A stretch of DNA of 64,000 nt from an uncultured Pseudoflavonifractor sp. (GCA_947651395.1 CANSYW010000007.1:1-64000); one strand, 5' to 3'. Positions 26,185 through 34,923 are shown, numbered from the stretch's first letter. Numbers and translations are program-made. Notes: generated from the sequence alone by a model not told the origin.

Positions 26185-26240
26185 CAGCCTTCCCTCCCAT
26201 ACGGGGGGAAGCCTTTTTCATAAGAGAGGAGGCCGGAGAC

Positions 26241-27008
26241 ATGGAAGGACGCAACCGGAACATTTTAGTGGCGCTCACCGCCATCGTCATCGCCCTGGCG
26301 GTCTTCTCCAGCTTTGGCCTGCCCCTCTTTACCGGGCCCACCGCCACCATTACGCTGCCCACCCCCGCCCCCGAGGGCTCGGCCCAGCCGGGCCAGAGCG
26401 AACAGGGAGGAGGGGTGCGGGTGGAGGTGACCCCTGACACGGTCCAGAGCGTGATCGCGGCCATCAGCCGTCTGGAGAGCTACTCCCGGGTGGTCACCGT
26501 CACCCTGGAGGGGAGCGCCTCCACCGCTCTGGTCTGGGTGGACGGGGGTTGGACCCGCTCTGATCTGAACCTGCCCACCGGCCTTACCGTCCACACCATT
26601 GTGGGACAGGAGCAGGTGTGGCGGTGGAACAATAGCGAGCGGACGGTCCTCACCTGGGGCGCCGACGAGGCTTCGGTGGACGTGGAAGGCCAGCGCATCC
26701 CCACCTATGAGGATGTGCTGGCCCTGGATCGATCTGATATCACCGACGCCGGTTATGAGAATAAAAACGGGTTTCCCTGTGTCTACGCAGAGGTCTGTAT
26801 CCCGGAGCTGAACCAGTGGGAGCGGTACTGGGTCTCCTCCGATACCGGCCTTCTTATGGCCGCCGAGACCCAGGTGGGAGAGACGGTGGTATACACCATG
26901 GCGGCCACCGCCGCGGAGATCCCCGCCCCCGCCTGGGCCTCCTTCCAGCTGCCTGACGGCACCGTGCTCCACACTGTGGGAGAGGAGCCGCCTCAGGTCT
27001 CGCCGTAG
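26241..27008 (+). CDS. Membrane-anchored hypothetical protein
   Basis: A 255-residue protein with one N-terminal membrane helix (NILVALTAIVIALAVFSSFG), a short Pro/Gly/Gln linker, then an extracytoplasmic domain of about 190 residues rich in strands: SYSRVVTVTLEGSAS, ALVWVDGGWTRSDL, VWRWNNSERTVLTW, PTYEDVLAL, ERYWVSSDTGLLMAAE. The layout resembles LolA/RseB-type beta proteins that read or carry lipids, but I cannot assign a family. GAGAGGAGGCCGGAG precedes ATG 26241. Stands alone between the wec genes and a convergent minus-strand operon. Confidence 0.8.
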   Translation: MEGRNRNILVALTAIVIALAVFSSFGLPLFTGPTATITLPTPAPEGSAQPGQSEQGGGVRVEVTPDTVQSVIAAISRLESYSRVVTVTLEGSASTALVWVDGGWTRSDLNLPTGLTVHTIVGQEQVWRWNNSERTVLTWGADEASVDVEGQRIPTYEDVLALDRSDITDAGYENKNGFPCVYAEVCIPELNQWERYWVSSDTGLLMAAETQVGETVVYTMAATAAEIPAPAWASFQLPDGTVLHTVGEEPPQVSP

Positions 27009-27022
27009 GGCGCCGGCCAGGG

Positions 27023-27268
27023 TCAAAGCAGCAGCATCAGCCCCAGGGTGATGAGCAGCTCCAGGTTATTTTCCCTGTCGTCCAGAAACAGGAACAGGAG
27101 GATGAGCAGAAGAAGCACATCCCCCGTGTCCAGTTCCTCCAGCTTCAGCCCGCCCAGCAGAGCGCCCAGCCCTTTCTTTTCCTCCCGGGGGGAGGCGGGG
27201 GGAGCTTCCCCTGTGGGGACAGAGGCCTCCGGGAACTGGCGGGACAGGGGGAGATAGGGGTTATACAT
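27023..27268 (-). CDS. Small hydrophobic-tailed protein of unknown function
   Basis: An 81-residue protein. The N-terminal 40 residues are Pro/Glu/Lys-rich; the C-terminal half is very hydrophobic with two short leucine-rich segments (DVLLLLILLFLFLD and LELLITLGLMLLL) joined by a charged DDREN turn, suggesting a small membrane hairpin. AAAGGAGGAGGG precedes the ATG. Its start overlaps the end of the preceding gene by eight bases, so it is the third gene of a tight operon. No annotated family recalled with confidence. Confidence 0.7.
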   Translation of the reverse strand: MYNPYLPLSRQFPEASVPTGEAPPASPREEKKGLGALLGGLKLEELDTGDVLLLLILLFLFLDDRENNLELLITLGLMLLL

Positions 27269-27743
27269 GGTCGCCCTCCTCCTTTAAAAGCGCCACCGCC
27301 ACCCGGATCACCCGGGAGAGTCGGGCGATCTTTTCCGCCTTTTCCAGCTTTTCCTGACGCTCCGGACGGAGAAAGGGTTTCAGGGAGGCCAGAAGGGCGG
27401 CTTTGTCGTCGTCCTGGGCAGAATATTCTCCATAGACCCGCAGGGCGATCTGGATGAGCTTGGGATCGATGTTGGGAAGCCCTCCGCCCCCCAAGGCGCC
27501 CAGCAGTGCGGAGAGATCGGGCGCTTCGGCGGTCGGGGAAGGGGGCTGGGGGGACTCGTCGGAGGGCTCTGAGGTCTCCACCGGGACATAGTCGGCCTCC
27601 GGGGGCGCCGGGGTTCCGGCCTGAGGCTCCGCCTCCTCCGGACTTCCGCCGGTGAGGGCCCGGGCAATGGCGGTGATCTGGCTCATGGCCTGGGGATCCC
27701 CCAGAATGGCCTGCAGCTGTTCCTGAAGCTCCGCCACGGTCAT
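27261..27743 (-). CDS. Hypothetical protein, 160 aa, second of a three-gene set
   Basis: Not recognised. The N-terminal helical segment (TVAELQEQLQAILGDPQAM) is followed by about 60 residues of Pro/Glu spacer and a C-terminal helical domain (IDPKLIQIALRVYGEYSAQD, LLASLKPFLRPERQEKLEKA, LSRVIRVAVALLKE). The GDPQAM motif echoes QDPQAA/KDPKGL in the neighbouring 27768 product, suggesting related N-terminal helices. AAAGGGGGT precedes the ATG. Acts with its neighbours, role unknown. Confidence 0.75.
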   Translation of the reverse strand: MTVAELQEQLQAILGDPQAMSQITAIARALTGGSPEEAEPQAGTPAPPEADYVPVETSEPSDESPQPPSPTAEAPDLSALLGALGGGGLPNIDPKLIQIALRVYGEYSAQDDDKAALLASLKPFLRPERQEKLEKAEKIARLSRVIRVAVALLKEEGDHV

Positions 27744-27767
27744 ACCCCCTTTCCGGCAGTTGCGAAG

Positions 27768-28046
27768 TTATTTCTGGGTCTTCTTTTTCAGCCCCTCTAC
27801 GGCCTGGGCCCCCTCGGGACTGCCCATGACCTGATTCAAAAGGCCCATAAGGGCCTCCGGCTTGCCCTTGGCCGCGGCCTGGGCGGCGGATTGGAGCCCC
27901 GTACCGGCGCTCTGATTGAGCAGGGTCATAAGGCGCTGGGTCTCCGGGGAGGAGAGAAGGGCCTGAAGGCCCTTGGGATCTTTGAGAAGCTGCGCGGCCT
28001 GGGGGTCCTGCTTCAGGGCGTCCAGGGTGGGATCGGGTTTGGTCAT
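27768..28046 (-). CDS. Hypothetical protein, 92 aa, first of a three-gene set
   Basis: A small all-helical protein (DALKQDPQAAQLLKDPKGLQ, ALLSSPETQRLMTLLNQSAG, ALMGLLNQVMGSPEGAQAVE) ending KKKTQK. Repeated xxDPxxxxxL and SPExxxxxxL helices give an internal pseudo-repeat. No signal peptide. ATAGGAGGGAACC precedes the ATG. First gene of the minus-strand trio ending at 27023; function unknown. Confidence 0.75.
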   Translation of the reverse strand: MTKPDPTLDALKQDPQAAQLLKDPKGLQALLSSPETQRLMTLLNQSAGTGLQSAAQAAAKGKPEALMGLLNQVMGSPEGAQAVEGLKKKTQK

Positions 28047-28118
28047 GACGGTTCCCTCCTATGGTCATCATAGTTGGCTTCCTTCTATTATATGAATGGG
28101 AATGGAGAAGGTGACAGA

Positions 28119-28589
28119 ATGAAATGGCTGGTTTTTTCCGATTCTCACGGAAATGTGGAGTATATGCGCCGTGCCCTGGAGCTGGAAAAGCCGGATCGCG
28201 TCCTCCATTTGGGAGATGTGGTTCGGGACGGCACCAGACTGCTTGCCCTCTATCCGGAGCTGAGGCTGGAGCAGGTCCGGGGCAACTGTGACCATGGGGA
28301 CGGGGGATCTCCCGAAGAGAGGGAGCTCTTCTTTGGCGCCCACCGGGTCTGGATGCTTCACGGTCACACCTATTGGGTGAAGTCGGGGACGGCCATGGTG
28401 GCCGAGGAGGCCCGTACCCGGGGCGTGGAGGCGGTGCTCTTCGGCCACACCCATGTTCCGCTGTGCGACCGGATGGGGAGCCTTTGGATCATGAATCCGG
28501 GTACCGTCAGCGGACGGCCCAGAGCCACCTATGGAGTGATGGAGGAACGAAAGGGTGAACTCTGGTGCCGCACGGCGGTGATCGAATAG
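28119..28589 (+). CDS. YfcE/MJ0936-type metallophosphoesterase
   Basis: A 156-residue calcineurin-like phosphodiesterase. Metal ligands are visible in order: VFSDSHGN (DxH), LHLGDVVRDG (GD), VRGNCDH (GNCD), MLHGHTY (GHxx) and FGHTHVP (GHTH). YfcE homologs hydrolyse phosphodiesters in vitro; the natural substrate is unclear. Start at ATG 28119 after GGAGAAGGTGACAG; an in-frame TTG at 28074 is not supported. Monocistronic, divergent from the small-protein trio, ending in a terminator. Confidence 0.9.
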   Translation: MKWLVFSDSHGNVEYMRRALELEKPDRVLHLGDVVRDGTRLLALYPELRLEQVRGNCDHGDGGSPEERELFFGAHRVWMLHGHTYWVKSGTAMVAEEARTRGVEAVLFGHTHVPLCDRMGSLWIMNPGTVSGRPRATYGVMEERKGELWCRTAVIE

Positions 28590-28590
28590 A

Positions 28591-28626
28591 AAAAGCGCCT
28601 GATACCCATCGGTATCAGGCGCTTTT
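28591..28626. terminator. Bidirectional terminator
   Basis: A 16-bp stem AAAAGCGCCTGATACC/GGTATCAGGCGCTTTT with a CATC loop, between the convergent phosphoesterase and gluQ genes. Confidence 0.92.
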
Positions 28627-28640
28627 GTCACTGTGAGGGA

Positions 28641-29564
28641 TCATTGTAAAAGCTCCGGGGCCACGGTGATATCCTCCCGGGGGACCTTGGCCCAGTCAAA
28701 ACGTTCCGCCAGGGCCCGGGCGGCGACGGGACCCGGGGAGTCCTGCTGTCCCGCCATCTGAGCCAGAAGGCCCAGAAGCTCCCCGGGGGTATAGCGGCGG
28801 CGCAGGGCCCCTATGTCCAGGTCGGCGTCCCGCTTGGCCAGCCTCCGGCCGTCGGGGGCCAGGAGGAGGGGGACGTGGTAAAACGCCGGGGCGGGGAGGC
28901 CAAGGGCCTCGTAAAGCCAGAGCTGGCGGGGGGTGGAGGAGAGCAGGTCACGGCCCCGCACCACCTGGGTCACCCCCATGGCGGCATCGTCCACCACCAC
29001 GGCCAGCTGGTAGGCCCAGGCTCCGTCGGCGCGCTTGATGGGGAAGTCGCCGCACTCGGTGGCCAGATCCTGGGAATAGGGGCCCTGGAGGCCGTCCACA
29101 AAGGAGACGGTTTTGCGGGGCACCCGCACCCGGTAGCTGGGGGCCTTTTCCGCCGTGTGGGCGGCCGCCTCCTCCGGGGTAAAGCCGGCGCAGGGGCAGG
29201 AGGGGGAGACCACATGGATATGGGGGGCCTCGTTGAGCCGCTGGAGGCGGGAGCAGAAGCAGGGATAGGTGAGGCCCCGCTCTTCCAGCCGGGCAAAGGC
29301 CCCGGCGTAGAGCCGGCCCCGGTTACTCTGCCAATAGGAGGCGCCGTCGCCCCCCTCGTCCCAGGTAAGGCCCAGCCACTCCAGATCCTCCATGAGCTGC
29401 CAGGCGTGGGCGGGGAGACAGCGCACCGGATCCAGATCCTCGATGCGCAGGACCAGGGAGCCCCCCTCATGCCGGACGGAGAGCCAGGCCAGAAGGAAGG
29501 AGAACAGGTTCCCCAGGTGCATCCGCCCGCTGGGGGAGGGGGCAAAACGGCCTTTCACGGGCAT
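28641..29564 (-). CDS. gluQ: Glutamyl-Q tRNA(Asp) synthetase
   Basis: A 307-residue truncated GluRS paralog (YadB/GluQRS) that places glutamate on queuosine-34 of tRNA-Asp. It has GRFAPSPSGRMHLGNL (HIGH region), a zinc Cys cluster (YPCFCSR, SCPCAGF) and RLAKRDADLDIG in place of KMSKS, and lacks the anticodon-binding domain of full GluRS. tRNA-Asp with a GUC anticodon, the expected target, is at 45904. No queuosine genes are in the window. ATG 29564 follows GGAGGTGTCCCC. Confidence 0.92.
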   Translation of the reverse strand: MPVKGRFAPSPSGRMHLGNLFSFLLAWLSVRHEGGSLVLRIEDLDPVRCLPAHAWQLMEDLEWLGLTWDEGGDGASYWQSNRGRLYAGAFARLEERGLTYPCFCSRLQRLNEAPHIHVVSPSCPCAGFTPEEAAAHTAEKAPSYRVRVPRKTVSFVDGLQGPYSQDLATECGDFPIKRADGAWAYQLAVVVDDAAMGVTQVVRGRDLLSSTPRQLWLYEALGLPAPAFYHVPLLLAPDGRRLAKRDADLDIGALRRRYTPGELLGLLAQMAGQQDSPGPVAARALAERFDWAKVPREDITVAPELLQ

Positions 29565-29597
29565 GGGGACACCTCCGTATGTACGACGTTCAGGGGG

Positions 29598-30479
29598 TCA
29601 GGCCCCGATGAAAAACAGGGTCCCGCCCTCCTGCTTGCAGACCACCTCGGTCTTCTCATCCAGGGGGATGAGGGCCATGTTGCGGTAGAGCTGCCTGCCG
29701 GTGATCTGGAGGCAGGACATGGAGTAGAGCAGGTCCAGAAGCTCCCCCACCTCCCGCTTGGAATCGAAAAAGCCCAGCTCAGGGAGGCCGAAGTCATCCA
29801 GGCCATGGGTCTGGATGGTGGGTCTGCCCTCATCGGTGGTGGTGACGTAGACCCAGACCCACAGGGGGACGGGAAAGAAATGGTCGGGATTGTCCCAGGT
29901 TTTGCTCTCCATCAGCTCTCGCTGCTGTAAGTAGTGCCGCTTGCTGACCAGAAGGCCGCCCCGGTTCACCGGATCGACGCCCACGGCCCCCTCCTGGTCC
30001 AGGAGGGCGGCGCAGAGAAGGGAGAGGGCCCAGCAGGCCCGGCGCTTTTCGGGCAGGGTGGTCCCGGCTCCCTTCTGGGCCAGCATCCAGAAGGACTTAT
30101 GGGAGGAGAAGGCGGCCTTCTCCTCCTCGGTGAGGAGGAAGCTGTATTTCGCCGCGGTGGGGATGTCCGCCGTGCTCGGGGGGACGGGCATGGGGAGGTA
30201 GGAGACCCAGAACTCCAGGCCCTCCACAGTGGCGGTGAAGGCGGGAACTCTGGGGTGGCTGCGGTCGATATGGCTCACCGCACCCTCCCCGAAAGCGGCG
30301 CGTACACAGGCCACGGCGGGCTCTATATCCTCCAGTACCCGATCCATGAGCAGCAGACACATGGTGTCCGCCTGGGGTGGCTGGGGCCACTGGGGGAGAC
30401 CGGCTTCCGGGGGCTTGGCCTCACTGTTTTGCGGGGCGGCGTTGGGGGCTTTTTCCTTGAAGCGGTCAAACAGGCCCAT
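29598..30479 (-). CDS. DUF4261-type protein
   Basis: A 293-residue cytoplasmic protein starting MGLFDRFKEK, with a short Pro-rich linker, then DTMCLLLMDRVLEDIEPAVA and a mixed domain containing FWVSYLPMPVP, KSFWMLAQKGAGTTLPEKRR, KRHYLQQRELMESKTWDNPD and PLWVWVYVTT. The C-terminal RTIQTHGLDDFGLPELGFFD-like segment (here RPTIQTHGLDDFGLPELGFF) is what I associate with DUF4261. I use ATG 30479 with GGAGTACATACCC; an extension to 30548 overlaps lysA. Function unknown; it lies 65 bases downstream of lysA in the same direction. Confidence 0.75.
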   Translation of the reverse strand: MGLFDRFKEKAPNAAPQNSEAKPPEAGLPQWPQPPQADTMCLLLMDRVLEDIEPAVACVRAAFGEGAVSHIDRSHPRVPAFTATVEGLEFWVSYLPMPVPPSTADIPTAAKYSFLLTEEEKAAFSSHKSFWMLAQKGAGTTLPEKRRACWALSLLCAALLDQEGAVGVDPVNRGGLLVSKRHYLQQRELMESKTWDNPDHFFPVPLWVWVYVTTTDEGRPTIQTHGLDDFGLPELGFFDSKREVGELLDLLYSMSCLQITGRQLYRNMALIPLDEKTEVVCKQEGGTLFFIGA

Positions 30480-30544
30480 GGGTATGTACTCCTTTCCAAC
30501 GTGAGGGGCGGTATGTAGGGGCGGATACGCTCCGCCCGGCTTGC

Positions 30545-31804
30545 TCACTCAAACAGCATGGTGGCGAAATAGTCCTCCGGGGTCTCGGCCCGGCGGATGA
30601 GCTTGACCGTGCCGTCAGGTTTCAGCAGCAGCTCCGCCGAGCGCAGCTTGCCGTTGTAGTTGTAGCCCATGGAAAAGCCGTGGGCCCCGGAGTCGTGGAT
30701 CACCAGCAGGTCCCCAATCTCAATTTCCGGCAGGGCCCGGTCGATGGCAAATTTGTCGTTGTTCTCGCACAGGGAGCCCACCACGTCGTAGACGTGATCC
30801 GAGGGTTTGTCCTCCTTGCCCATCACGGTGATGTGGTGGTAGGCCCCGTACATGGCGGGGCGCATCAGGTTGGCGGCGCAGGCGTCCACCCCCACGTACT
30901 CCTTGTAGGTGTGCTTGAAGTGGAGGACTCTGGTCACCAGACACCCGTTGGGGCCCAGCATGTAGCGGCCCAGCTCGGTGTAGATGGCCACATCCCCCAT
31001 GCCCGCGGGGACGAGAATGCTCTCAAACTGCTCCCGCACCCCTGCGCCGATGGCGGCGATGTCGTTGGCGCTCTGGTCGGGTCGGTAGGGGATTCCCACG
31101 CCGCCGGAGAGGTTGATGAAGCACACGTCGCAGCCGGTCTCCTGCTCCAGGTCGGCGGCCAGCTGGAAGAGGATGCCCGCCAGGGCGGGGTAGTAGTCGT
31201 TGCTGAGGGTGTTGGAGGCCAAAAAGGCGTGGATGCCAAACCGCTTGGCCCCCAGAGCCTTCAACTTTTTAAAGCCCTCGAAGAGCTGATTCCGGGTGAA
31301 GCCGTATTTGCTGTCTCCCGGGGTGTCCATGACCTGGAAGCCCTCCTTGCTCTCCCCCAGCTGGAACACCCCGCCGGGATTGAAGCGGCAGGAGACGGTC
31401 TCGGGGATATGGCCCAGAGTCTCCTTGAGAAAGTCGATGTGGGTGAAGTCGTCCAGGTTGATGACCGCCCCCAGCTTTTCCGCCAGCTGGTACTCACAGG
31501 CGGGGGTCTCGTTGGAGGAGAACATGATATCGTGGCCATGAAAGCCGCACTTGTCCGAGAGCATCAGCTCAGTGAGGGAGGAGCAGTCCACGCCGCAGCC
31601 CTCTTCCTGCAAAATTTTCAGGATGGCGGGGGTGGGGGTGGCCTTGACGGCAAAATACTCCTTGAAGCCGGGATTCCAGGCGAAGGCGGCCTTCAGGTTC
31701 CGGGCCGTCCGGCGGATGCCCTCCTCGTCATAGAGGTGGAAGGGGGTGGGGTATTTTTCGGTGATGGCCTGGAGCTGGGGAAGGGTCACAAAGGGCTTTT
31801 TCAT
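30545..31804 (-). CDS. lysA: Diaminopimelate decarboxylase-like fold-III PLP decarboxylase
   Basis: A 419-residue alanine-racemase-fold PLP enzyme. EYFAVKATPTPAIL holds the PLP Lys; CGVDCSSLTEL, HAFLASNTLSN, NLSGGVGIPYRPDQ (phosphate loop), ELGRYMLGPNG and VGSLCENNDKF (active-site Cys from the partner subunit) follow the LysA pattern. It converts meso-diaminopimelate to lysine. The sequence is somewhat longer and more divergent than classical LysA, so a carboxynorspermidine or other diamino acid decarboxylase is a minor alternative. No other lysine genes are near. Confidence 0.85.
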   Translation of the reverse strand: MKKPFVTLPQLQAITEKYPTPFHLYDEEGIRRTARNLKAAFAWNPGFKEYFAVKATPTPAILKILQEEGCGVDCSSLTELMLSDKCGFHGHDIMFSSNETPACEYQLAEKLGAVINLDDFTHIDFLKETLGHIPETVSCRFNPGGVFQLGESKEGFQVMDTPGDSKYGFTRNQLFEGFKKLKALGAKRFGIHAFLASNTLSNDYYPALAGILFQLAADLEQETGCDVCFINLSGGVGIPYRPDQSANDIAAIGAGVREQFESILVPAGMGDVAIYTELGRYMLGPNGCLVTRVLHFKHTYKEYVGVDACAANLMRPAMYGAYHHITVMGKEDKPSDHVYDVVGSLCENNDKFAIDRALPEIEIGDLLVIHDSGAHGFSMGYNYNGKLRSAELLLKPDGTVKLIRRAETPEDYFATMLFE

Positions 31805-31849
31805 TTGGGGGCCTCATTTCTATCTGAAAGTAGGGAGCTTTGGCTCAGA

Positions 31850-33244
31850 TTATACCCCACAGGCCCGCTCACTGTCAACGCTTGGACAGTGGGCGGCAAT
31901 GGTGCGGGGGGTACAGCGGAAGAAGAGGAAGGCGGACAGGCAGGCGGCAATCACGTCGCACAGGGGCTCGGCACAGAAGGCGGCGGCCGCGGAGAAGATC
32001 TGGGGCAAAAGGATGAGGGCGGCGACCAGAATGCTCTTGCGGACCAGGGAGCAGAAAAGGGCCAGGCGGGTCTGCCCCAGGGCGGTGGAGCCGTCCACCG
32101 CCACCCACTGGATCGGCAGGAACAGGAGTCCGGCGGTGTATACCTTGATCAGTGTGACACTGCGTGCCATGAGATATTCGCTTCCGGTGAAAAGCCGGAC
32201 GAAGAGAGGGGAGGCCAGGTGTGTGATGATCAGCATCACGGCCGAGAAGGAAAAGCACAAGGCCAGGATGCCCCGGAGGGAGTGCTTGACACGCCGGGCG
32301 TCCCCGGCCCCCAGATTATAGCTCACCAGGCCCTGACAGCCCAGCGTGATGCCGCCCATGGGCATGGTAATGAGAAGCATGTAGCTCTGAACGATGGAGC
32401 AGCAGGTGAGCAGGGCGTCTCCCTCGCCGGGGCCGCCAAACCGCTGGAGCATGGTGTTGAGGATGATGAGGATGACGCTGTCCAAAGCGTAGGTGAGAAA
32501 GGGAGCCAGGCCGAAGACCACCACCCGCCGGCAGACGGCGGGGTTGAAACGGCCCCAGCGCAGGGGCACCGGCACGGTGGGGCGGGTGAGGGCAAAGAGG
32601 GCGAAGAGGCAGGAGGCGGCCTGGGACAGCAGGGTGGCCCAGGCCGCCCCCGCCACCCCCATGTCCAGGACAAAGATGAAAACAGGGTCAAGGGCAATGT
32701 TCAGCACTGCCCCCAGGATCACGGTGACCATCCCCAGCCCCGAGCGGCCCTGACAGATGAGGAAGTTGTTCAGGCCGGTGGCCATGAGGGCGAAGGCGGT
32801 GCCGACGATGTAGATGGTCATATAGGTCAGGGCATAGGGGAAGGTGTTTTCGCTGGCGCCGAACCACCACAGCAGCTGCCGCCGCAGCAGGAAAAACAGC
32901 AGGGACAGTCCCATGGACATGCCCAGCAGCATCCGCAGGCAGTTGGAAAGGATCTCTGAGGCCCCCTGGATGTCCCCGGCCCCCCGCTTCATGGAAAACA
33001 GGGGCCCACCGCCCAGACAGGTCAGATAGGCAAAGGAGGACAGCAGGGTGATGATGGGCCCGCAGACCCCCACCCCCGCCAGCGCCAGATCGCCTACCCC
33101 CGGGATGTGGCCGATGAACATCCGGTCGACAATGCTGTACAGGACGTTGATGAACTGGGCCAGCATGGTGGGAAGGGCCAGCCGCAGGATCAGTGCCCGG
33201 ATGGGATCCCGCCCAAGATCGATTTTTGGGGCCACGGTCATCAC
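31850..33244 (-). CDS. MATE-family multidrug/sodium efflux protein
   Basis: A 464-residue membrane protein with about 12 helices in two six-helix halves, typical MATE size. Signature stretches: LRLALPTMLAQFINVLYSIV with MFIGHIPGVGDLALAG in the first half and GITLGCQGLVSYNLGAGDAR in the second (the PxxxGxxxLVGQxxGA-like turn). It exports cationic drugs or metabolites using Na+ or H+. The substrate is unknown. CAGGAGCGTG precedes the start; single gene. Confidence 0.9.
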   Translation of the reverse strand: MMTVAPKIDLGRDPIRALILRLALPTMLAQFINVLYSIVDRMFIGHIPGVGDLALAGVGVCGPIITLLSSFAYLTCLGGGPLFSMKRGAGDIQGASEILSNCLRMLLGMSMGLSLLFFLLRRQLLWWFGASENTFPYALTYMTIYIVGTAFALMATGLNNFLICQGRSGLGMVTVILGAVLNIALDPVFIFVLDMGVAGAAWATLLSQAASCLFALFALTRPTVPVPLRWGRFNPAVCRRVVVFGLAPFLTYALDSVILIILNTMLQRFGGPGEGDALLTCCSIVQSYMLLITMPMGGITLGCQGLVSYNLGAGDARRVKHSLRGILALCFSFSAVMLIITHLASPLFVRLFTGSEYLMARSVTLIKVYTAGLLFLPIQWVAVDGSTALGQTRLALFCSLVRKSILVAALILLPQIFSAAAAFCAEPLCDVIAACLSAFLFFRCTPRTIAAHCPSVDSERACGV

Positions 33245-33353
33245 GCTCCTGAAAGTTCAAATCAAAGCCTGAGAAATTATACTCGCTTTTCCGGAGGGAG
33301 TAAAGAGCGGAAAAAGAAAAAGTGAAAAAGGGGGGAAAAGGGCGGCTTCCCCC

Positions 33354-33382
33354 TTGACACAGGGGGTGAGCTCTGGTAAAAT
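33354..33382 (+). promoter_or_regulatory. uraA promoter
   Basis: TTGACA (33354-33359), 17 bp, TAAAAT (33377-33382). It would start a leader of about 175 bases before the uraA ATG. Confidence 0.85.
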
Positions 33383-33388
33383 ACCACC

Positions 33389-33564
33389 CAATGAGGAAAG
33401 GAGGGATGGGCCGTGGCCAAGCTGACGGATGGACGTTTTCGCTTGGGGTACGGGACTTTTCTTTCCTTTTTGAATGGGCAATTTATTGGAAGACGATCAC
33501 TTTTGTGATCGTCTCTTTTTTTGCCCCTGGGAATCTTGCCGGAGAAAAGAAAGGAGAATGTCCC
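33389..33564 (+). promoter_or_regulatory. uraA 5' leader with intrinsic terminator (probable attenuator)
   Basis: The roughly 175-base untranslated leader contains the terminator AGACGATCAC-TTTT-GTGATCGTCT followed by CTTTTTTT at 33491-33522, well before the ribosome site (AAAGGAG, about 33550). GGGCAA (33476-33481) and TTGCCCC (about 33520-33526) can extend the stem. This layout suggests control by premature termination, as for PyrR-regulated pyrimidine genes, but I do not find a convincing PyrR-binding loop. Confidence 0.65.
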
Positions 33565-34923
33565 ATGAATCAAGAGCCTATCCGTGACGCCCGCGCCCTC
33601 GGAGTGCCCAAAATGCTGCTGCTGGGCCTCCAGCACATGTTCGCCATGTTCGGCGCCACCATTCTGGTGCCCATTTTGGTCAACAGCCAGACCGACGCCG
33701 CGGGAGCGGCCATCGGCATGCCGCTGTCCATCCAGACCACCCTGTTCTTCGCCGGCTTCGGCACCCTGCTGTTCCACCTCTGTACCAGGCTGAAGGTGCC
33801 CGCCTTCCTGGGCTCCTCCTTTGCCTTCCTGGGCGGGTTCGCCGCCATGGGCGGCATGCGGGAGGGCATTTACGCCTCCATGTCCCAGGCCGAGAAGCTC
33901 CAGTACGCCTGCGGCGGCATCGTGGTGGCCGGGCTTCTCTACCTGTTGCTGGCCCTGCTGGTGAAGGCGGTGGGGGTCCACAAGGTCATGCGGTTCCTGC
34001 CTCCGGTGGTCACCGGCCCCATCATCATCTGCATCGGCCTGAATCTGGCCCCCTCCGCCGTCAGCAACGCCTCTACCTGCTGGTGGCTGGCCCTCATCGC
34101 CATGGCCATCATCATCGCGTGTAATATCTGGGGCAAGGGCATGATCAAGATCATCCCCATTCTCCTGGGCGTGGTGGGCGCATACCTGGTGGCCATGCTC
34201 ACCCGTCAGGTGGACTTCACCGGCGTGCGGGAGGCCGCCTGGTTCGGCCTGCAGCCCTTCTTTACCGACTTCGGCGGCAGTGTGGCCAAGTTTGACCTCT
34301 CCGCCGTCCTGGTCATGGCCCCCATCGCCATCGCCTCCATGATGGAGCACATCGGCGACATGTCCGCCATCTCCGCCACCGTGGGGGAGAACTTCCTGGA
34401 CGACCCCGGTCTGCACCGCACTCTGGTGGGCGACGGCATCGCCACCTCTCTGGCCGGTCTCTTCGGCGGCCCTGCCAACACCACCTATGGGGAGAACACC
34501 GGCGTGTTGGTCCTTTCCCGGGTCTATGACCCCAAGGTCATTCGCCTGGCTGCCCTCTACGCCCTGCTCCTCTCCTTCAGCCCCAAGTTTGCCGCTCTCA
34601 TCGGGGCCCTGCCCTCCGCCATCATCGGCGGCGTCTCCTTTATCCTCTACGGCATGATCTCAGCCATCGGCGTGCGCAATGTGGTGGAGAACCGGGTGGA
34701 CTTTACCAACTCCCGGAACCTGATCATCGCCGCCGTCATCCTGGTGTGCGGCCTGGGCTTCGGCGGCGGGCTCACCTTCCGGGTGGCGGGGGCCGGCGTG
34801 ACCCTCACCGGCTTGGCCATCGCCGCCATCGCCGGCATTGCCCTCAACGCCGTTCTCCCCGGCAACGACTATGAGTTCGGCAAGGACGACGGCCACAACT
34901 CCGGAAATCTGGGGAAATACTAA
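33565..34923 (+). CDS. uraA: Uracil permease (NCS2 family)
   Basis: A 452-residue nucleobase:cation symporter with about 14 helices. GLQHMFAMFGATILVPIL is the NCS2 N-terminal signature; FLGSSFAFLGGFAAMGG, MMEHIGDMSAISATVGENF (substrate-site Glu/His) and GGPANTTYGENTGVL (second substrate-site Glu) match UraA. ATG 33565 has AAAGGAG about eight bases upstream. An in-frame extension back to 33391 crosses the leader terminator and is rejected. Single gene; its clear terminator is 220 bases downstream. Confidence 0.94.
   Translation: MNQEPIRDARALGVPKMLLLGLQHMFAMFGATILVPILVNSQTDAAGAAIGMPLSIQTTLFFAGFGTLLFHLCTRLKVPAFLGSSFAFLGGFAAMGGMREGIYASMSQAEKLQYACGGIVVAGLLYLLLALLVKAVGVHKVMRFLPPVVTGPIIICIGLNLAPSAVSNASTCWWLALIAMAIIIACNIWGKGMIKIIPILLGVVGAYLVAMLTRQVDFTGVREAAWFGLQPFFTDFGGSVAKFDLSAVLVMAPIAIASMMEHIGDMSAISATVGENFLDDPGLHRTLVGDGIATSLAGLFGGPANTTYGENTGVLVLSRVYDPKVIRLAALYALLLSFSPKFAALIGALPSAIIGGVSFILYGMISAIGVRNVVENRVDFTNSRNLIIAAVILVCGLGFGGGLTFRVAGAGVTLTGLAIAAIAGIALNAVLPGNDYEFGKDDGHNSGNLGKY

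Noticed and set aside
33391-33564. In-frame N-terminal extension of uraA
   Set aside because: It would translate the leader terminator; the NCS2 N-terminus and a good ribosome site both place the start at 33565. A leader peptide remains possible but unsupported.
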